Source: 79-D21 sp022839995 (lineage in GTDB: Bacteria; Synergistota; Synergistia; Synergistales; 79-D21). Taken from it: 64,000 bases of DNA. Each line of letters starts with the position of its first letter. The stretch's first letter is position 1. Location: positions 1 to 64,000 of the forward strand of contig JALHIN010000005.1 of the NCBI GenBank assembly GCA_022839995.1, read 5' to 3'. Below, in pieces: positions 1 through 7,254 of the stretch. Both the position numbers and the translations under genes were made by a program. The notes below the pieces were generated by a model. That model had not been told where the DNA came from. It made no database searches and worked only from the letters and a program-made list of their open reading frames with translations.

Positions 1-291
1 TTCCTCGTCCGATACCTGGTAGCTCAGAAACGGCAGGTCCCCGATGCAGAACGTGTTCGGCGCTCCCCGCCTCACCGCCTGCGAGTGACGGATGCAGTCG
101 TCCATCGTCACCGGCACCGTCCCGGGGTATCCCAGCACCACCATCCCCAGGGAATCCCCCACCAGGATCATGTCCATCCCCGCCGCTTCCGCGAACGTGG
201 CCGTCGGGTAATCGTACGCCGTGATCCACGCCGCCTTCTCCCCCGACTGCTTCATCTGCACCAGATCCAGGCGACCCTTCTTCTTCCCCAT
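1..291 (-). CDS. panB: 3-methyl-2-oxobutanoate hydroxymethyltransferase, N-terminal part (PanB)
   Basis: Ketopantoate hydroxymethyltransferase transfers a hydroxymethyl group from 5,10-methylene-THF to 2-oxoisovalerate, the first step of pantothenate (CoA) synthesis. The 97 codons present begin MGKKKGRLDLVQMKQSG and contain the family motifs ITAYDYPTA, MILVGDSLGMVVLGY, PVTMDD and GDLPFLSYQ; the Asp of VGDS and the Asp of the later GD pair are Mg ligands in the family. The start at 291 is preceded by a good Shine-Dalgarno (AGGAGAG) on the minus strand. The gene runs off the left edge, so the C-terminal two thirds are not seen. A decayed transporter gene lies directly upstream on the same strand. 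Confidence 0.93.
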   Translation of the reverse strand, partial: MGKKKGRLDLVQMKQSGEKAAWITAYDYPTATFAEAAGMDMILVGDSLGMVVLGYPGTVPVTMDDCIRHSQAVRRGAPNTFCIGDLPFLSYQVSDEE

Positions 292-329
292 GGTTCTCTC
301 TCCTTTCAGTTTCGATTTGAGCTGCACAC

Positions 330-789
330 GGAACCTGCTGACGGCAGGCCCGATTTCCCTCCGGGAAAATCGACATCGCTGCGGGGCCGAGGGGGGCTCC
401 GGCCCCTAGTAGAGAAAAGGCCAACCCCCAACGGGCCGTCTCTCCAAGCCGGAGGGTCCCTGTCCCGAGGATCCAGCCGAAGAGAAGCGGAGACGGCACG
501 GTGGCCAGGTATCCGATCGCAGACTGGAAACCGAGAGCCGTTCCCCCGGCGTTCGGGAGATAGGGTTTCGCTCAGGGCAGCCTTGTAGACGAAGGAGGAA
601 GGCTTCAGCGAAAGCCGGCAGTGAAATGCAGAGAACCCCCAAGCTCCAGGAAAAAGCGGCGGCCAGCGGAGAAGCCACGAGGTACCCTCCGGCATAGGAG
701 GCGGTAAGAGCCGAGAAACCGTACCACGGCATGTATCCGAAGAACATGGAGGCAACCATGGCGATCAGGATGCGTGATGGATGCGTCAT
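330..789 (-). pseudogene. Decayed MFS transporter remnant
   Basis: The first frame, from ATG at 789, encodes MTHPSRILIAMVASMFFGYM followed by PWYGFSA, which resembles the first membrane segment of a family of major facilitator proteins. It loses sense after about 65 codons. A different minus frame between about 577 and 330 encodes GTALGFQSAIGYLATVPSPL and then WGLAFSLLGAGAPLGPAAM, which resembles the last two MFS helices. The central helices are missing and the two parts are out of frame, so this looks like a gene with a large internal deletion and a frameshift. That is inference from fragments; the family assignment is moderate. Confidence 0.5.
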
Positions 790-887
790 CGAAGGGGACC
801 GCCTTGTGTTTTGATAATCGAAACAGCGTTTTGAAAATCTCCAGTCAAGGCTACCATGTGTCTTTCTTTTCTGTCAATCCGCCTGGC

Positions 888-916
888 TTGACAGGAAGAA
901 ACGGAGTGTGATAAAT
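888..916 (+). promoter_or_regulatory. Sigma-70 promoter of the trp leader/trpB unit
   Basis: TTGACA at 888-893, a 17-base spacer and ATAAAT at 911-916. Transcription would begin near 922-924, almost at the ATG (925) of the leader peptide. Confidence 0.65.
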
Positions 917-924
917 TCCTCGCC

Positions 925-993
925 ATGATGAATCGATATAGAGACATCGAAACAGAAACGAACCGGATCGCTCTGTGGTGGTGGGGGCCCTGA
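925..993 (+). CDS. Tryptophan leader peptide (TrpL-like)
   Basis: A 22-residue reading frame begins with two ATG codons and ends NRIALWWWGP-stop, with three consecutive TGG codons at 976-984. It is followed within 30 bases by a rho-independent terminator and then trpB. This is the classical layout of transcription attenuation by Trp-tRNA availability. No Shine-Dalgarno precedes the ATG, and the likely promoter would place the transcript start only 1-3 bases upstream, so the peptide may be translated as a leaderless message. A G5/C5 hairpin (983-987 with 994-998) lies at the stop codon and could be the pause or competing arm. Confidence 0.85.
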   Translation: MMNRYRDIETETNRIALWWWGP

Positions 994-1021
994 CCCCCGC
1001 CCCTTCGGTGTGCGCTGGAGT

Positions 1022-1059
1022 GGGCCGCGGGGAAAGCTGATTCCCGCGGCCCCTTTTTT
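1022..1059 (+). terminator. Attenuator terminator before trpB
   Basis: Arm GGGCCGCGGG (1022-1031), one bulged G, two A-T pairs, loop AGCTGA, arm CCCGCGGCCC (1043-1052), then TTTTTT at 1054-1059. It lies between the Trp-rich leader peptide and trpB. Confidence 0.87.
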
Positions 1060-1131
1060 CTCAGGAAACAGGCGGGGGCCAGAAAGGCTCCCGTTTTTTC
1101 ATTTCAAATCAAGGTAGGGGAGGATGACGAG

Positions 1132-2394
1132 ATGAGACAGGCAAGCACGGAGCAGAAGAACGCGCGGGGGTACTACGGGGAATACGGGGGAAGGTTCGTC
1201 CCGGAATCGATCGGGAGCCTGTTGGACGAATTGGAAACCGCCTTTGATTCGGCCATGGCCGACGCATCCTTCGTGGCCGAGATGGACCGGCTGTTGGGCG
1301 AGTACGTGGGAAGGCCCTCTCCCATCACCGAGTGCTCGAACCTCTCCAGGGAACTCGGGGGAGGACGACTGTTCCTCAAGCGCGAGGACCTGAACCACAC
1401 GGGGGCCCACAAGATCAACAACGCCTTGGGGCAGGCCCTCCTGGCGAAACGAATGGGAAAAACCCGCCTCATTGCAGAAACGGGGGCGGGAATGCACGGG
1501 ACGGCCAGCGCCACTGCGGCGGCTCTCCTGGGCCTGAGCTGCACGGTCTACATGGGCGCGGTAGATGTGGCCAGGCAGGCGCCGAACGTTTCCAGAATGA
1601 AGGCCCTGGGTGCCACGGTGGTGGCCGTCCGGGAAGGCCAGGGGACCCTCAAGGAAGCGGTCGACGCCGCCCTGGCCGCCTGGGTCGAGGACCCCGAGGC
1701 TTTCTACTTGCTGGGTTCTGTTGTGGGCCCCTCTCCCTACCCGGAAATCGTCCGGACCTTCCAGTCCGTCATCGGGCGGGAAGCCCGGTGGCAGTTCCTC
1801 GAGCGGGAGGGGAGGCTCCCCGACGAAGTGGCGGCCTGCGTGGGGGGCGGAAGCAATGCCATGGGCCTTTTTTCGGGATTCCTGGATGACCCGGAAGTCC
1901 TCCTCACCGGGGTCGAACCCGGGGGAAAAGGGGTTGAAAAGGGGCTGGGAGCTCATGCCGCGACGCTCTGTGCCGGTAGGCGGGGGGTCGTTCACGGCTT
2001 CCGGACGGTGGTCCTTTCGGATGCTTCCGGCGAGCCTGCACCCGTCCATTCCATCGCGGCCGGGCTGGATTATCCGGGAGTTGGACCCGAACACGCCCAC
2101 CTGCGGGATACGGGGCGGGCACGGTACGTGGCGGTCACGGACGACGAGGCTCTCGAGGCTTTCGGGAGACTTTGCCGGACCGAGGGGATCATCCCGGCGC
2201 TCGAGAGCTCCCATGCGCTGGCCTACGCGGTCCGGAGGCTCCCGGAGATGGAACCGGGCCAGGCCTTGCTGGTCAACCTTTCGGGCCGGGGGGACAAGGA
2301 CCTCGATACGGTCCTCGCCGAAACGCAGAAAAGAACCCCTGCCGGTGAGGGCAGGGGGGGGCGGGCGATCCTGCCCGGCGGGTTGTTCGTCTAG
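1132..2394 (+). CDS. trpB: Tryptophan synthase beta chain
   Basis: PLP enzyme joining indole and L-serine to give tryptophan; 420 residues, usual TrpB1 length with a slightly long tail. The PLP lysine is K94 in HTGAHKINNALGQ. The catalytic loop reads ETGAGMHG (116-123): E116 is the general base, but residue 121 is Met where almost all TrpB1 proteins have Gln. The phosphate-binding GGGSNAMG and the SGRGDKD near the C-terminus are present. No trpA or other trp gene follows (the next gene is on the opposite strand), so this is a solitary, attenuator-controlled trpB. It may use free indole or pair with a trpA located elsewhere. The ATG is weakly preceded by AGGGGAGGATGACGAG. Confidence 0.95.
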   Translation: MRQASTEQKNARGYYGEYGGRFVPESIGSLLDELETAFDSAMADASFVAEMDRLLGEYVGRPSPITECSNLSRELGGGRLFLKREDLNHTGAHKINNALGQALLAKRMGKTRLIAETGAGMHGTASATAAALLGLSCTVYMGAVDVARQAPNVSRMKALGATVVAVREGQGTLKEAVDAALAAWVEDPEAFYLLGSVVGPSPYPEIVRTFQSVIGREARWQFLEREGRLPDEVAACVGGGSNAMGLFSGFLDDPEVLLTGVEPGGKGVEKGLGAHAATLCAGRRGVVHGFRTVVLSDASGEPAPVHSIAAGLDYPGVGPEHAHLRDTGRARYVAVTDDEALEAFGRLCRTEGIIPALESSHALAYAVRRLPEMEPGQALLVNLSGRGDKDLDTVLAETQKRTPAGEGRGGRAILPGGLFV

Positions 2395-3170
2395 GGACGG
2401 GAAAGTTTCGATCCCAGTGCGAGGACGGCTGCCCCGATCGCCCCGGCGTAAGGGGCGTCCGGGGAAGTGACGACGGGGCGCCCCAGGCGTGTCTCCAGGA
2501 GGCGGACAAGGTTGCGGCTCCTGGAGACACCTCCGGTGAAGGCGACGGGGCCGGATCCCCCCAGTTTCTGAAGCATCGCGCAGGCCCGGGAGGCGACGGA
2601 GTCAAGCAGCCCGAGGGCCAGCGAGCGTTTGTCCACCCCCCGGGCCAGGAGGCTGACCACCTCGGATTCTGCGAAAACCGTGCACATGCTGGAAATGGGT
2701 TGGGGTGCCAGCCCTTCCGGCAAGCGGCTGAAATCCTCGAGTTCCATTTCCAGCAGCGAGGCCATGACCTGGAGGAACCGACCCGTTCCTGCCGCACACT
2801 TGTCGTTCATCAGGAATTCGCTGACCGTTCCGCCCTTGCCGAGGGCAATGACCTTGCTGTCCTGGCCGCCGATGTCCAGGACGGTTTGGGAGCCGGGGTA
2901 AAGAAAAGCGGAACCGGCTGCATGGCAGGTGATCTCGGTCAGGGCCACCCCGGCTTTTCCCAGGCTGTTCCTGCCATAGCCGGTGAGGACCACGGGCGGT
3001 GAGTCCGCAGGAAGGATCCCGTTTCGGGCGAGAATTTCCCGGATGGCAAGTTCGCCGGTTTCCCGCGGGTTCCAGCCCGTGGGGACCATGAGGCGGTCCC
3101 TGACGACCCCGTCGAAGAGGACGGCCTTGGTGCCCATGGAGCCCAGGTCGATGCCGATGCTCAGTCTCAT
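2391..3170 (-). CDS. BadF/HgdC-type ATPase activator of a 2-hydroxyacyl-CoA-dehydratase-like enzyme
   Basis: ASKHA-fold ATPase of 259 residues that in this family couples ATP hydrolysis to injection of a low-potential electron into its partner Fe-S enzyme. The first phosphate loop is IGIDLGSMGTK (5-15), the second DIGGQDSK (99-106). C125 in NDKCAAGTGRF and C163 in SMCTVFAESE match the two cysteines that bind a [4Fe-4S] cluster between the subunits of the homodimer. It is the last gene of the minus-strand cassette whose first gene is a double-cubane-cluster protein, its probable electron acceptor; its start overlaps the preceding stop by 4 bases. Oxygen-sensitive, cytoplasmic by family. Confidence 0.9.
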   Translation of the reverse strand: MRLSIGIDLGSMGTKAVLFDGVVRDRLMVPTGWNPRETGELAIREILARNGILPADSPPVVLTGYGRNSLGKAGVALTEITCHAAGSAFLYPGSQTVLDIGGQDSKVIALGKGGTVSEFLMNDKCAAGTGRFLQVMASLLEMELEDFSRLPEGLAPQPISSMCTVFAESEVVSLLARGVDKRSLALGLLDSVASRACAMLQKLGGSGPVAFTGGVSRSRNLVRLLETRLGRPVVTSPDAPYAGAIGAAVLALGSKLSRP

Positions 3171-3388
3171 GGCTGCTGCACCACCAGATCGATGGGGATC
3201 CCCAGCCTTGCCGCTTCTTGAATGACCGCATCGGCCTGGAGAACGTCAAACCGCAGCGAAATGCCGCAGCTGTCCGCCAGGTGGCGGGGGGTGGGGCAGA
3301 TGTCGTCCCTCAGCCCTAGGCTCCGCAGGCGGCGGTGGAGGATCATCCCGTCGGTCGCAGTCTTGAAGAGCGCATACGCGAAGGTCAA
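3167..3388 (-). CDS. DUF3343 protein (putative Se/S carrier-like)
   Basis: A 73-residue protein resembling DUF3343, the family annotated as putative Se/S carrier-like. It contains the diagnostic CPTPRHLADSCGISLRF block: a Cys (residue 31) before TPR and the second Cys in SCG, followed by a hydrophobic strand. Small ferredoxin-like or TusA-like carrier roles have been proposed for the family but are not established. It overlaps both neighbours by 4 bases (3385-3388 and 3167-3170), which implies translational coupling with the desulfidase-like protein and the ATPase activator. Confidence 0.8.
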   Translation of the reverse strand: MTFAYALFKTATDGMILHRRLRSLGLRDDICPTPRHLADSCGISLRFDVLQADAVIQEAARLGIPIDLVVQQP

Positions 3389-3933
3389 GTCCGTTTCCCC
3401 TTCGCGAGGCTTTCCCGGGCTTCTTCCCAGGAAGCGGTTTCGGGGTGTCCGTTGTCCACGTCGGTCATGGCAAGGTCAAGGCCCCGGGCGAAAAGTTCCT
3501 GGCGGAGGACCTCGACGAAAACCCCCGGTCCCTCTGCCCTTCGGGCCTCCTGGCCGCATCCCGTCGATCCTCCCCGGTACCCGAGGCAGGTGGCCGAGAC
3601 CCCGCAGCTGGGGCTACCCTTGACCCCGACGATTCCCAGGATCTCGACGCCGTTTTCGAGGGCATCCTCGATCTGGTCGATAAACGGTTCCAGGATTGAG
3701 GCGCAGTGCCGCCGGAAAGCCGGCGTGTCGTACTGCTCTGACGTCATGCCCCACCGTCTCAGCCCCAGGAACGTGCTTTCCGGGCAGGGAAGCTGGATAA
3801 GCCCGATCCCTTCCCGGGCCAGGGGAAGAAGGAGGTTTTCCATGGCACCCGGATAGGCGGCTTCGCCTTCCACGATGGCGCTTGCGTTCAGGATGCAGTG
3901 ACAGAGAACGACCACCCGGCGGCTGCGTTTCAT
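3385..3933 (-). CDS. TudS-related putative desulfidase (CD3072-like, DUF523 relative)
   Basis: A 182-residue cysteine-rich protein. It begins with VVVLCHCILNA (two Cys in CHC) and carries GVKGSPSCG and later CLGYRGG and GCGQ, the arrangement of the DUF523/TudS group. TudS proteins use a [4Fe-4S] cluster held by three cysteines to remove sulfur from thiolated substrates such as thiouracil. The form here matches the branch known from Clostridioides (CD3072), which is paired there with an ECF transporter S component, as it is here (11 bases upstream). Substrate unknown. The start has a plausible Shine-Dalgarno (AGGAGG). Confidence 0.78.
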   Translation of the reverse strand: MKRSRRVVVLCHCILNASAIVEGEAAYPGAMENLLLPLAREGIGLIQLPCPESTFLGLRRWGMTSEQYDTPAFRRHCASILEPFIDQIEDALENGVEILGIVGVKGSPSCGVSATCLGYRGGSTGCGQEARRAEGPGVFVEVLRQELFARGLDLAMTDVDNGHPETASWEEARESLAKGKRT

Positions 3934-3943
3934 GGAAGGCCTC

Positions 3944-4522
3944 CTATCGACCGGTTGTTCCCTTTAGAAAAGGGTTGCTGCCCTTCGCCAGGGTATGCGG
4001 CGGGAGCTTGGGCAGGATGAGTGCCACGAGGGCGGCACAGGCGACCTTGTCCACCAGGTTCCCGGTGATGCGGGGGATGAAGGCGGAGGTGAAGATCGAG
4101 TTGCCGCTCTTGAGGAGCCAGAGGAAGAGCAGGTCCGTTCCCCCGCCCGTGAGGCCGCCGTAAATCCAGACGGCGATGGGAGTGCCGATCAAAGGCGCAA
4201 TGACCGCCAGGGCAAGACCCGTGACGATGGCGACCGGGAGGGTGAAGCGGAACTTTCGGGCGACAAGACCGACGACAAGCCCGATCGCCATGTTGACCAG
4301 GGCGAAGGGGATATCCCGCGGGTTGGTCAGGATTCCCTGGACGACGTTCGTGACGAGCCCGATGAGGACCCCGTGGAAAGGACCGAGCAGGACCGCGCCG
4401 AAAATCGTCCCGAGGGTGTCCAGGAAGATCAGGGGGATGTGAAGCATCTGGACGAATGTCCCGAGGGCCAGGTTGACCACGACGCAGATGGCGCTAAAAG
4501 TCAGGGCGAAGCTCCTGTTCAT
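3944..4522 (-). CDS. ECF transporter S component (CD3073-like)
   Basis: A 192-residue membrane protein with about five to six hydrophobic segments and the AVLLGPFHGVLIGLVTNVVQG helix pair and GTIFGA motif typical of substrate-binding S components of energy-coupling-factor importers. It would need the shared EcfA/A'/T module, which is not in this window. It lies between the double-cubane protein and the TudS-like protein, so the imported molecule is probably the substrate of those enzymes (inference). The ligand cannot be read from the sequence. Confidence 0.82.
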   Translation of the reverse strand: MNRSFALTFSAICVVVNLALGTFVQMLHIPLIFLDTLGTIFGAVLLGPFHGVLIGLVTNVVQGILTNPRDIPFALVNMAIGLVVGLVARKFRFTLPVAIVTGLALAVIAPLIGTPIAVWIYGGLTGGGTDLLFLWLLKSGNSIFTSAFIPRITGNLVDKVACAALVALILPKLPPHTLAKGSNPFLKGTTGR

Positions 4523-4567
4523 CGTTTTTCTCCTTTCTTTGCCTCTCTACCCGGAATCAGGCGCGCA

Positions 4568-5848
4568 CTAGCGGCCCAGGCTTTCAACGAAAGCTTCGAT
4601 CCGGGTTCGCAGTTGTCCTTCGTCTCCGGGGGCGTAATCGGTCTCGAGAGGCAGGAAGGGAATGCCCTCGGCCTGGAGGCGCTTGCGCAATCTTTCGCTT
4701 TCCACCTGGTAAGTCGTGCAGAAGCTCAGGTTCAGGCCCACCACTCCGTCTGCTCCGTATTCATGAACCAGGCGGACAACGTCGTCGGCACGCACCTCGT
4801 TCGGGGAGAAGCAGGCACAGTGGATCCGGTCGAAATAGCGGTGGGCGATCGCATCGACCAGTTCCACCACTGTCCTGGCGCCCGCGACGTCCACCCGGCT
4901 CTCGAAATAGCGGGTCCCCGTGCAGTTTTCTTCGACGACCACGGCTGCACCGCTGGTCTCGATGATCTTGTGGACCTTCCAGTTGGGGACGACGATGGGC
5001 GTCCCTGTGACGAGAAGGCGCTTCGTTCCTGCCGGGAAGACGGATTTCCCGGCCTTGACCCGCTCCTCGCATTCCTCGGAGAGGGCGGTCGCCTGTGAGA
5101 TGAAGCGATCGGCATCGTCGTAAAAGGCGACCTGGCTGGCCAGGAGCATGTCCAGGCCGCTGATGGGGACGTTCGGGGACTTCCGGGTTTCGTACAGGCG
5201 CTGGAGGGCGGCACGCTTCCGGTCCACCGTTTCGATGGCCGAAAGCAGCCGTTCGAAAGTGAGACGGTTGCCGGTGACTTCCTCCAGCTTCTCCACGAGA
5301 TCGGCCATGGATTTTCGGAAAAGGGCGAATCCGGCTTCGCCTTTCGTGTTGGGTAGATCCATCACGTAGGTGGGAGCCATGTCGCCCAGGACTTCCCAGG
5401 CTTTTTTCTTCCCGTCGCAGGTGTTTTCCCCCACGACCAGGTCTACGGACTGGAAGTAGGGGCAGGTCCGTGAAACCTTGGCCCCGATGCCCGCCTTGAT
5501 CAGGGGGCAGAGGTTCCGGGGAAGGACCTGCTCCCCCGCAGGCACCCAGAATTCGGACCCGGCGCAAAGCCCGACCATGATCCCGCCCAGGGCCAGGACG
5601 ATCTCCTCGGGAACGTAAATGCAGAAGCTCCCGATGATTTTCCCGCCGCTGGACTTGTGGTCCAGGAGCTCCTGGATCCGGAGGCCGTGGACCTCGGCAA
5701 TCACCATGTTGAAATAATCCATGCCCTGAGGGCGATCCTCCTGGGTCAGGAAGACCTGTTCAAACGCGGGGGGCAGAGCTGCACAAAGCTGGTCATGGGT
5801 GGGCAGGTCCATGCCCAGTCCTTCCCACATCTTGTGATAATCGGCCAT
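4568..5848 (-). CDS. Double-cubane-cluster protein, 2-hydroxyacyl-CoA dehydratase (HgdB/FldB) family
   Basis: A 426-residue member of the HgdB-like family whose characterised relatives (DCCP) carry a double-cubane [8Fe-9S] cluster and reduce small molecules with ATP-driven electrons. Two-fold repeated cytoplasmic domains are visible, with cysteines in SFCIYVPEE, GLCAGSEFW, NLCPLIKAGIG, SRTCPYF, GENTCDGKKKAWE, EENCTGTRY, CACFSPN and LSFCTTYQ. The start MADYHKMWEGLG at 5848 was preferred over an ATG 30 bases upstream because AGGAGG lies 8 bases before it. It is the first gene of the five-gene operon, and the activator at its end is the expected reductase partner. The natural substrate is unknown. 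Confidence 0.85.
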   Translation of the reverse strand: MADYHKMWEGLGMDLPTHDQLCAALPPAFEQVFLTQEDRPQGMDYFNMVIAEVHGLRIQELLDHKSSGGKIIGSFCIYVPEEIVLALGGIMVGLCAGSEFWVPAGEQVLPRNLCPLIKAGIGAKVSRTCPYFQSVDLVVGENTCDGKKKAWEVLGDMAPTYVMDLPNTKGEAGFALFRKSMADLVEKLEEVTGNRLTFERLLSAIETVDRKRAALQRLYETRKSPNVPISGLDMLLASQVAFYDDADRFISQATALSEECEERVKAGKSVFPAGTKRLLVTGTPIVVPNWKVHKIIETSGAAVVVEENCTGTRYFESRVDVAGARTVVELVDAIAHRYFDRIHCACFSPNEVRADDVVRLVHEYGADGVVGLNLSFCTTYQVESERLRKRLQAEGIPFLPLETDYAPGDEGQLRTRIEAFVESLGR

Positions 5849-6041
5849 AGGGCAATCCTCCTTGAAATAGGTCGGCAAAGGGATGCTTCCCAGCCGGAAT
5901 GCCGGGAAGCCGTCTTCTTTTCGGAACGTGTCCTGTCGGAGGGTGGTCCTGCGGAGGGGTCGTGCTAGAAGGAACTGGAAAAGCGGGTTGAATGAACCGG
6001 TCCTTCGGCGCCACCCTCGCTGCCCAGGGCAATCCTCGACT

Positions 6042-6062
6042 GCGATGCAGACCCTGCATCGC
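6042..6062 (-). promoter_or_regulatory. SECIS-like hairpin in the double-cubane operon leader
   Basis: On the minus strand the arm GCGATGCAG (6062-6054) pairs perfectly with CTGCATCGC (6050-6042) around the loop GGT. It begins 13 bases after a UGA codon (6078-6076). The core TGCA-GGGTC-TGCA is nearly that of the E. coli fdhF SECIS (loop GGUC), and the stem CGATGC/GCATCG is the same as in the grdB SECIS of this window (61764-61778). Whether SelB binds it is unknown. Confidence 0.55.
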
Positions 6063-6075
6063 CCGTTTTGCGCGC

Positions 6076-6099
6076 TCAGTGGCGTGTCTTCCGGACCAT
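6076..6099 (-). CDS. Leader reading frame MVRKTRH ending at UGA
   Basis: ATG at 6099 with AAAGGAGGG six bases upstream opens a 7-codon frame that stops at UGA. If the UGA is decoded as selenocysteine (SECIS-like hairpin immediately downstream) the frame continues to UAG at 5965, giving 44 residues of low-complexity, Ser/Gly/Arg-rich sequence. That composition suggests a regulatory uORF rather than a folded protein. The strong ribosome site is the main evidence that it is translated. Confidence 0.45.
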   Translation of the reverse strand: MVRKTRH

Positions 6100-6139
6100 C
6101 GTCAACCCTCCTTTCTTCGAATCGATCGCACAGAAAAAA

Positions 6140-6168
6140 ATGATAAGGTTTCCAAGCGGTATGGGCAA
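6140..6168 (-). promoter_or_regulatory. Promoter of the double-cubane operon
   Basis: On the minus strand TTGCCC (6168-6163), a 17-base spacer and TATCAT (6145-6140). Predicted start near 6133. Confidence 0.5.
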
Positions 6169-6200
6169 GGGCAGAAAATCATCCTCCCTCCCGGACCTGG

Positions 6201-7088
6201 TCACGCGGTGGCCTTCCAGTGCTTGAAGCCCTTGCCGAAGACCTCCGTGGCGTCGGTCTGGATCAGGAACGCGTTCGGATCCTGCTCGGCCAGGAAAAGT
6301 TTCAGGTCGGCCACCTGCCGCGGAAGGAGAAGGGACATCACGATTGGCCGATCCTTGCCGGTGTAGGCCCCTTCGCTGTGGATCACCGAGGCCCCGCGAT
6401 GCAGTTCCTCAAGGATGAACCGCCGGACGTCCATGTGCTTTTCCGAAATGATGAAGACCTGGACGCACCTGTCGAAGGACCGCAGGGCGCCGTCCAGGAA
6501 GGTCGAGCTCGCGAACAGCATGGCCACGGCATAGAGCGTGTTCTCGATCCCGACGATGAAGATGGCGGGGACCAGGACGAAGGAGTTGATCCAGAAGGTG
6601 AACTTGCCGATCTCCATCCCTGTCTTTCTGCGGACGATGGCGGCCAGGATGTCCGTTCCCCCCATGGACCCGCCTGCGTTGAAAACGAGGGCGCCGCTGA
6701 TCCCGTTGATCGCTGCTGCGGTCAGGACCGCCAGCAGCTTGTCGCTGAGCGGCAGGGGGGGGAACATCCTGAAGAGGTCCAGCGAACCCGAGAAAAGGAT
6801 GACCGAATACGCCGTGAGGTAGAGGAAGCGCTTCGGAAGGACCCTCCAGCCTAGTGCGAAGAGGCCGATGTTGAAAATCAGGGTCATAAGCCCGACGGGC
6901 AGCCCGAGCGAATAGTTTAGCAGGATGGAAATTCCCGTGAAGCCCGTGCTGGGAAAGCGGTAGGGAAGCACGAAAAGGGAGATGGAAAGGGAATAGAGGA
7001 CCGTTCCCATCGTCACCCGCAGGAAACCGGGTGCCTCTCGCCTGAGGGTCCTCCTCGTCCGGAGGGTCAAGCGGGAAAGAAAGCGCAT
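6201..7088 (-). CDS. YitT family membrane protein
   Basis: A 295-residue protein with a hydrophobic N-terminal half of five to six membrane segments (DUF161 type, including the STGFTGISILLNYSLGLPVG and NAGGSMGGTDILAAIVRRKTG blocks). A soluble C-terminal DUF2179-like domain of about 80 residues follows (from FDRCVQVFIISEK to FGKGFKHW). Members are widespread inner-membrane proteins of unsettled function. It is transcribed in the same direction as the double-cubane operon but is separated from it by that operon's own promoter; no terminator is obvious in between. Confidence 0.88.
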   Translation of the reverse strand: MRFLSRLTLRTRRTLRREAPGFLRVTMGTVLYSLSISLFVLPYRFPSTGFTGISILLNYSLGLPVGLMTLIFNIGLFALGWRVLPKRFLYLTAYSVILFSGSLDLFRMFPPLPLSDKLLAVLTAAAINGISGALVFNAGGSMGGTDILAAIVRRKTGMEIGKFTFWINSFVLVPAIFIVGIENTLYAVAMLFASSTFLDGALRSFDRCVQVFIISEKHMDVRRFILEELHRGASVIHSEGAYTGKDRPIVMSLLLPRQVADLKLFLAEQDPNAFLIQTDATEVFGKGFKHWKATA

Positions 7089-7177
7089 GGTTTACCGCCT
7101 CCGAAAAGAATCAGTGTGTGTTGTCAGTAGTTTAAGGCAAAGTCGCAGTTTTTTTGAAGGAGACCGCCCCCCTTATC

Positions 7178-7206
7178 GTGACCAATCCTGACTAATCGGG
7201 TAAAAT
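7178..7206 (+). promoter_or_regulatory. Probable htpG promoter
   Basis: GTGACC at 7178-7183, 17-base spacer, TAAAAT at 7201-7206. The -35 matches consensus at four of six positions. Confidence 0.4.
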
Positions 7207-7254
7207 ACATTCCCGGAAAAAATCGAAAACCGGGAAATGGGAGGTCGATTCCCC

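Larger units (their letters stand above)
5849..6133 (-). promoter_or_regulatory. Long structured 5' leader of the double-cubane operon
   Basis: About 285 bases lie between the predicted transcript start and the first gene. In transcript order it holds a Shine-Dalgarno plus short reading frame ending in UGA, a SECIS-like hairpin, a region free of stops in the same frame to UAG at 5967-5965, and a terminator-like hairpin (GCTTCCC at 5885-5891 pairing with GGGAAGC at 5904-5910) without a long U tract. No protein domain is recognisable in it. Confidence 0.6.
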
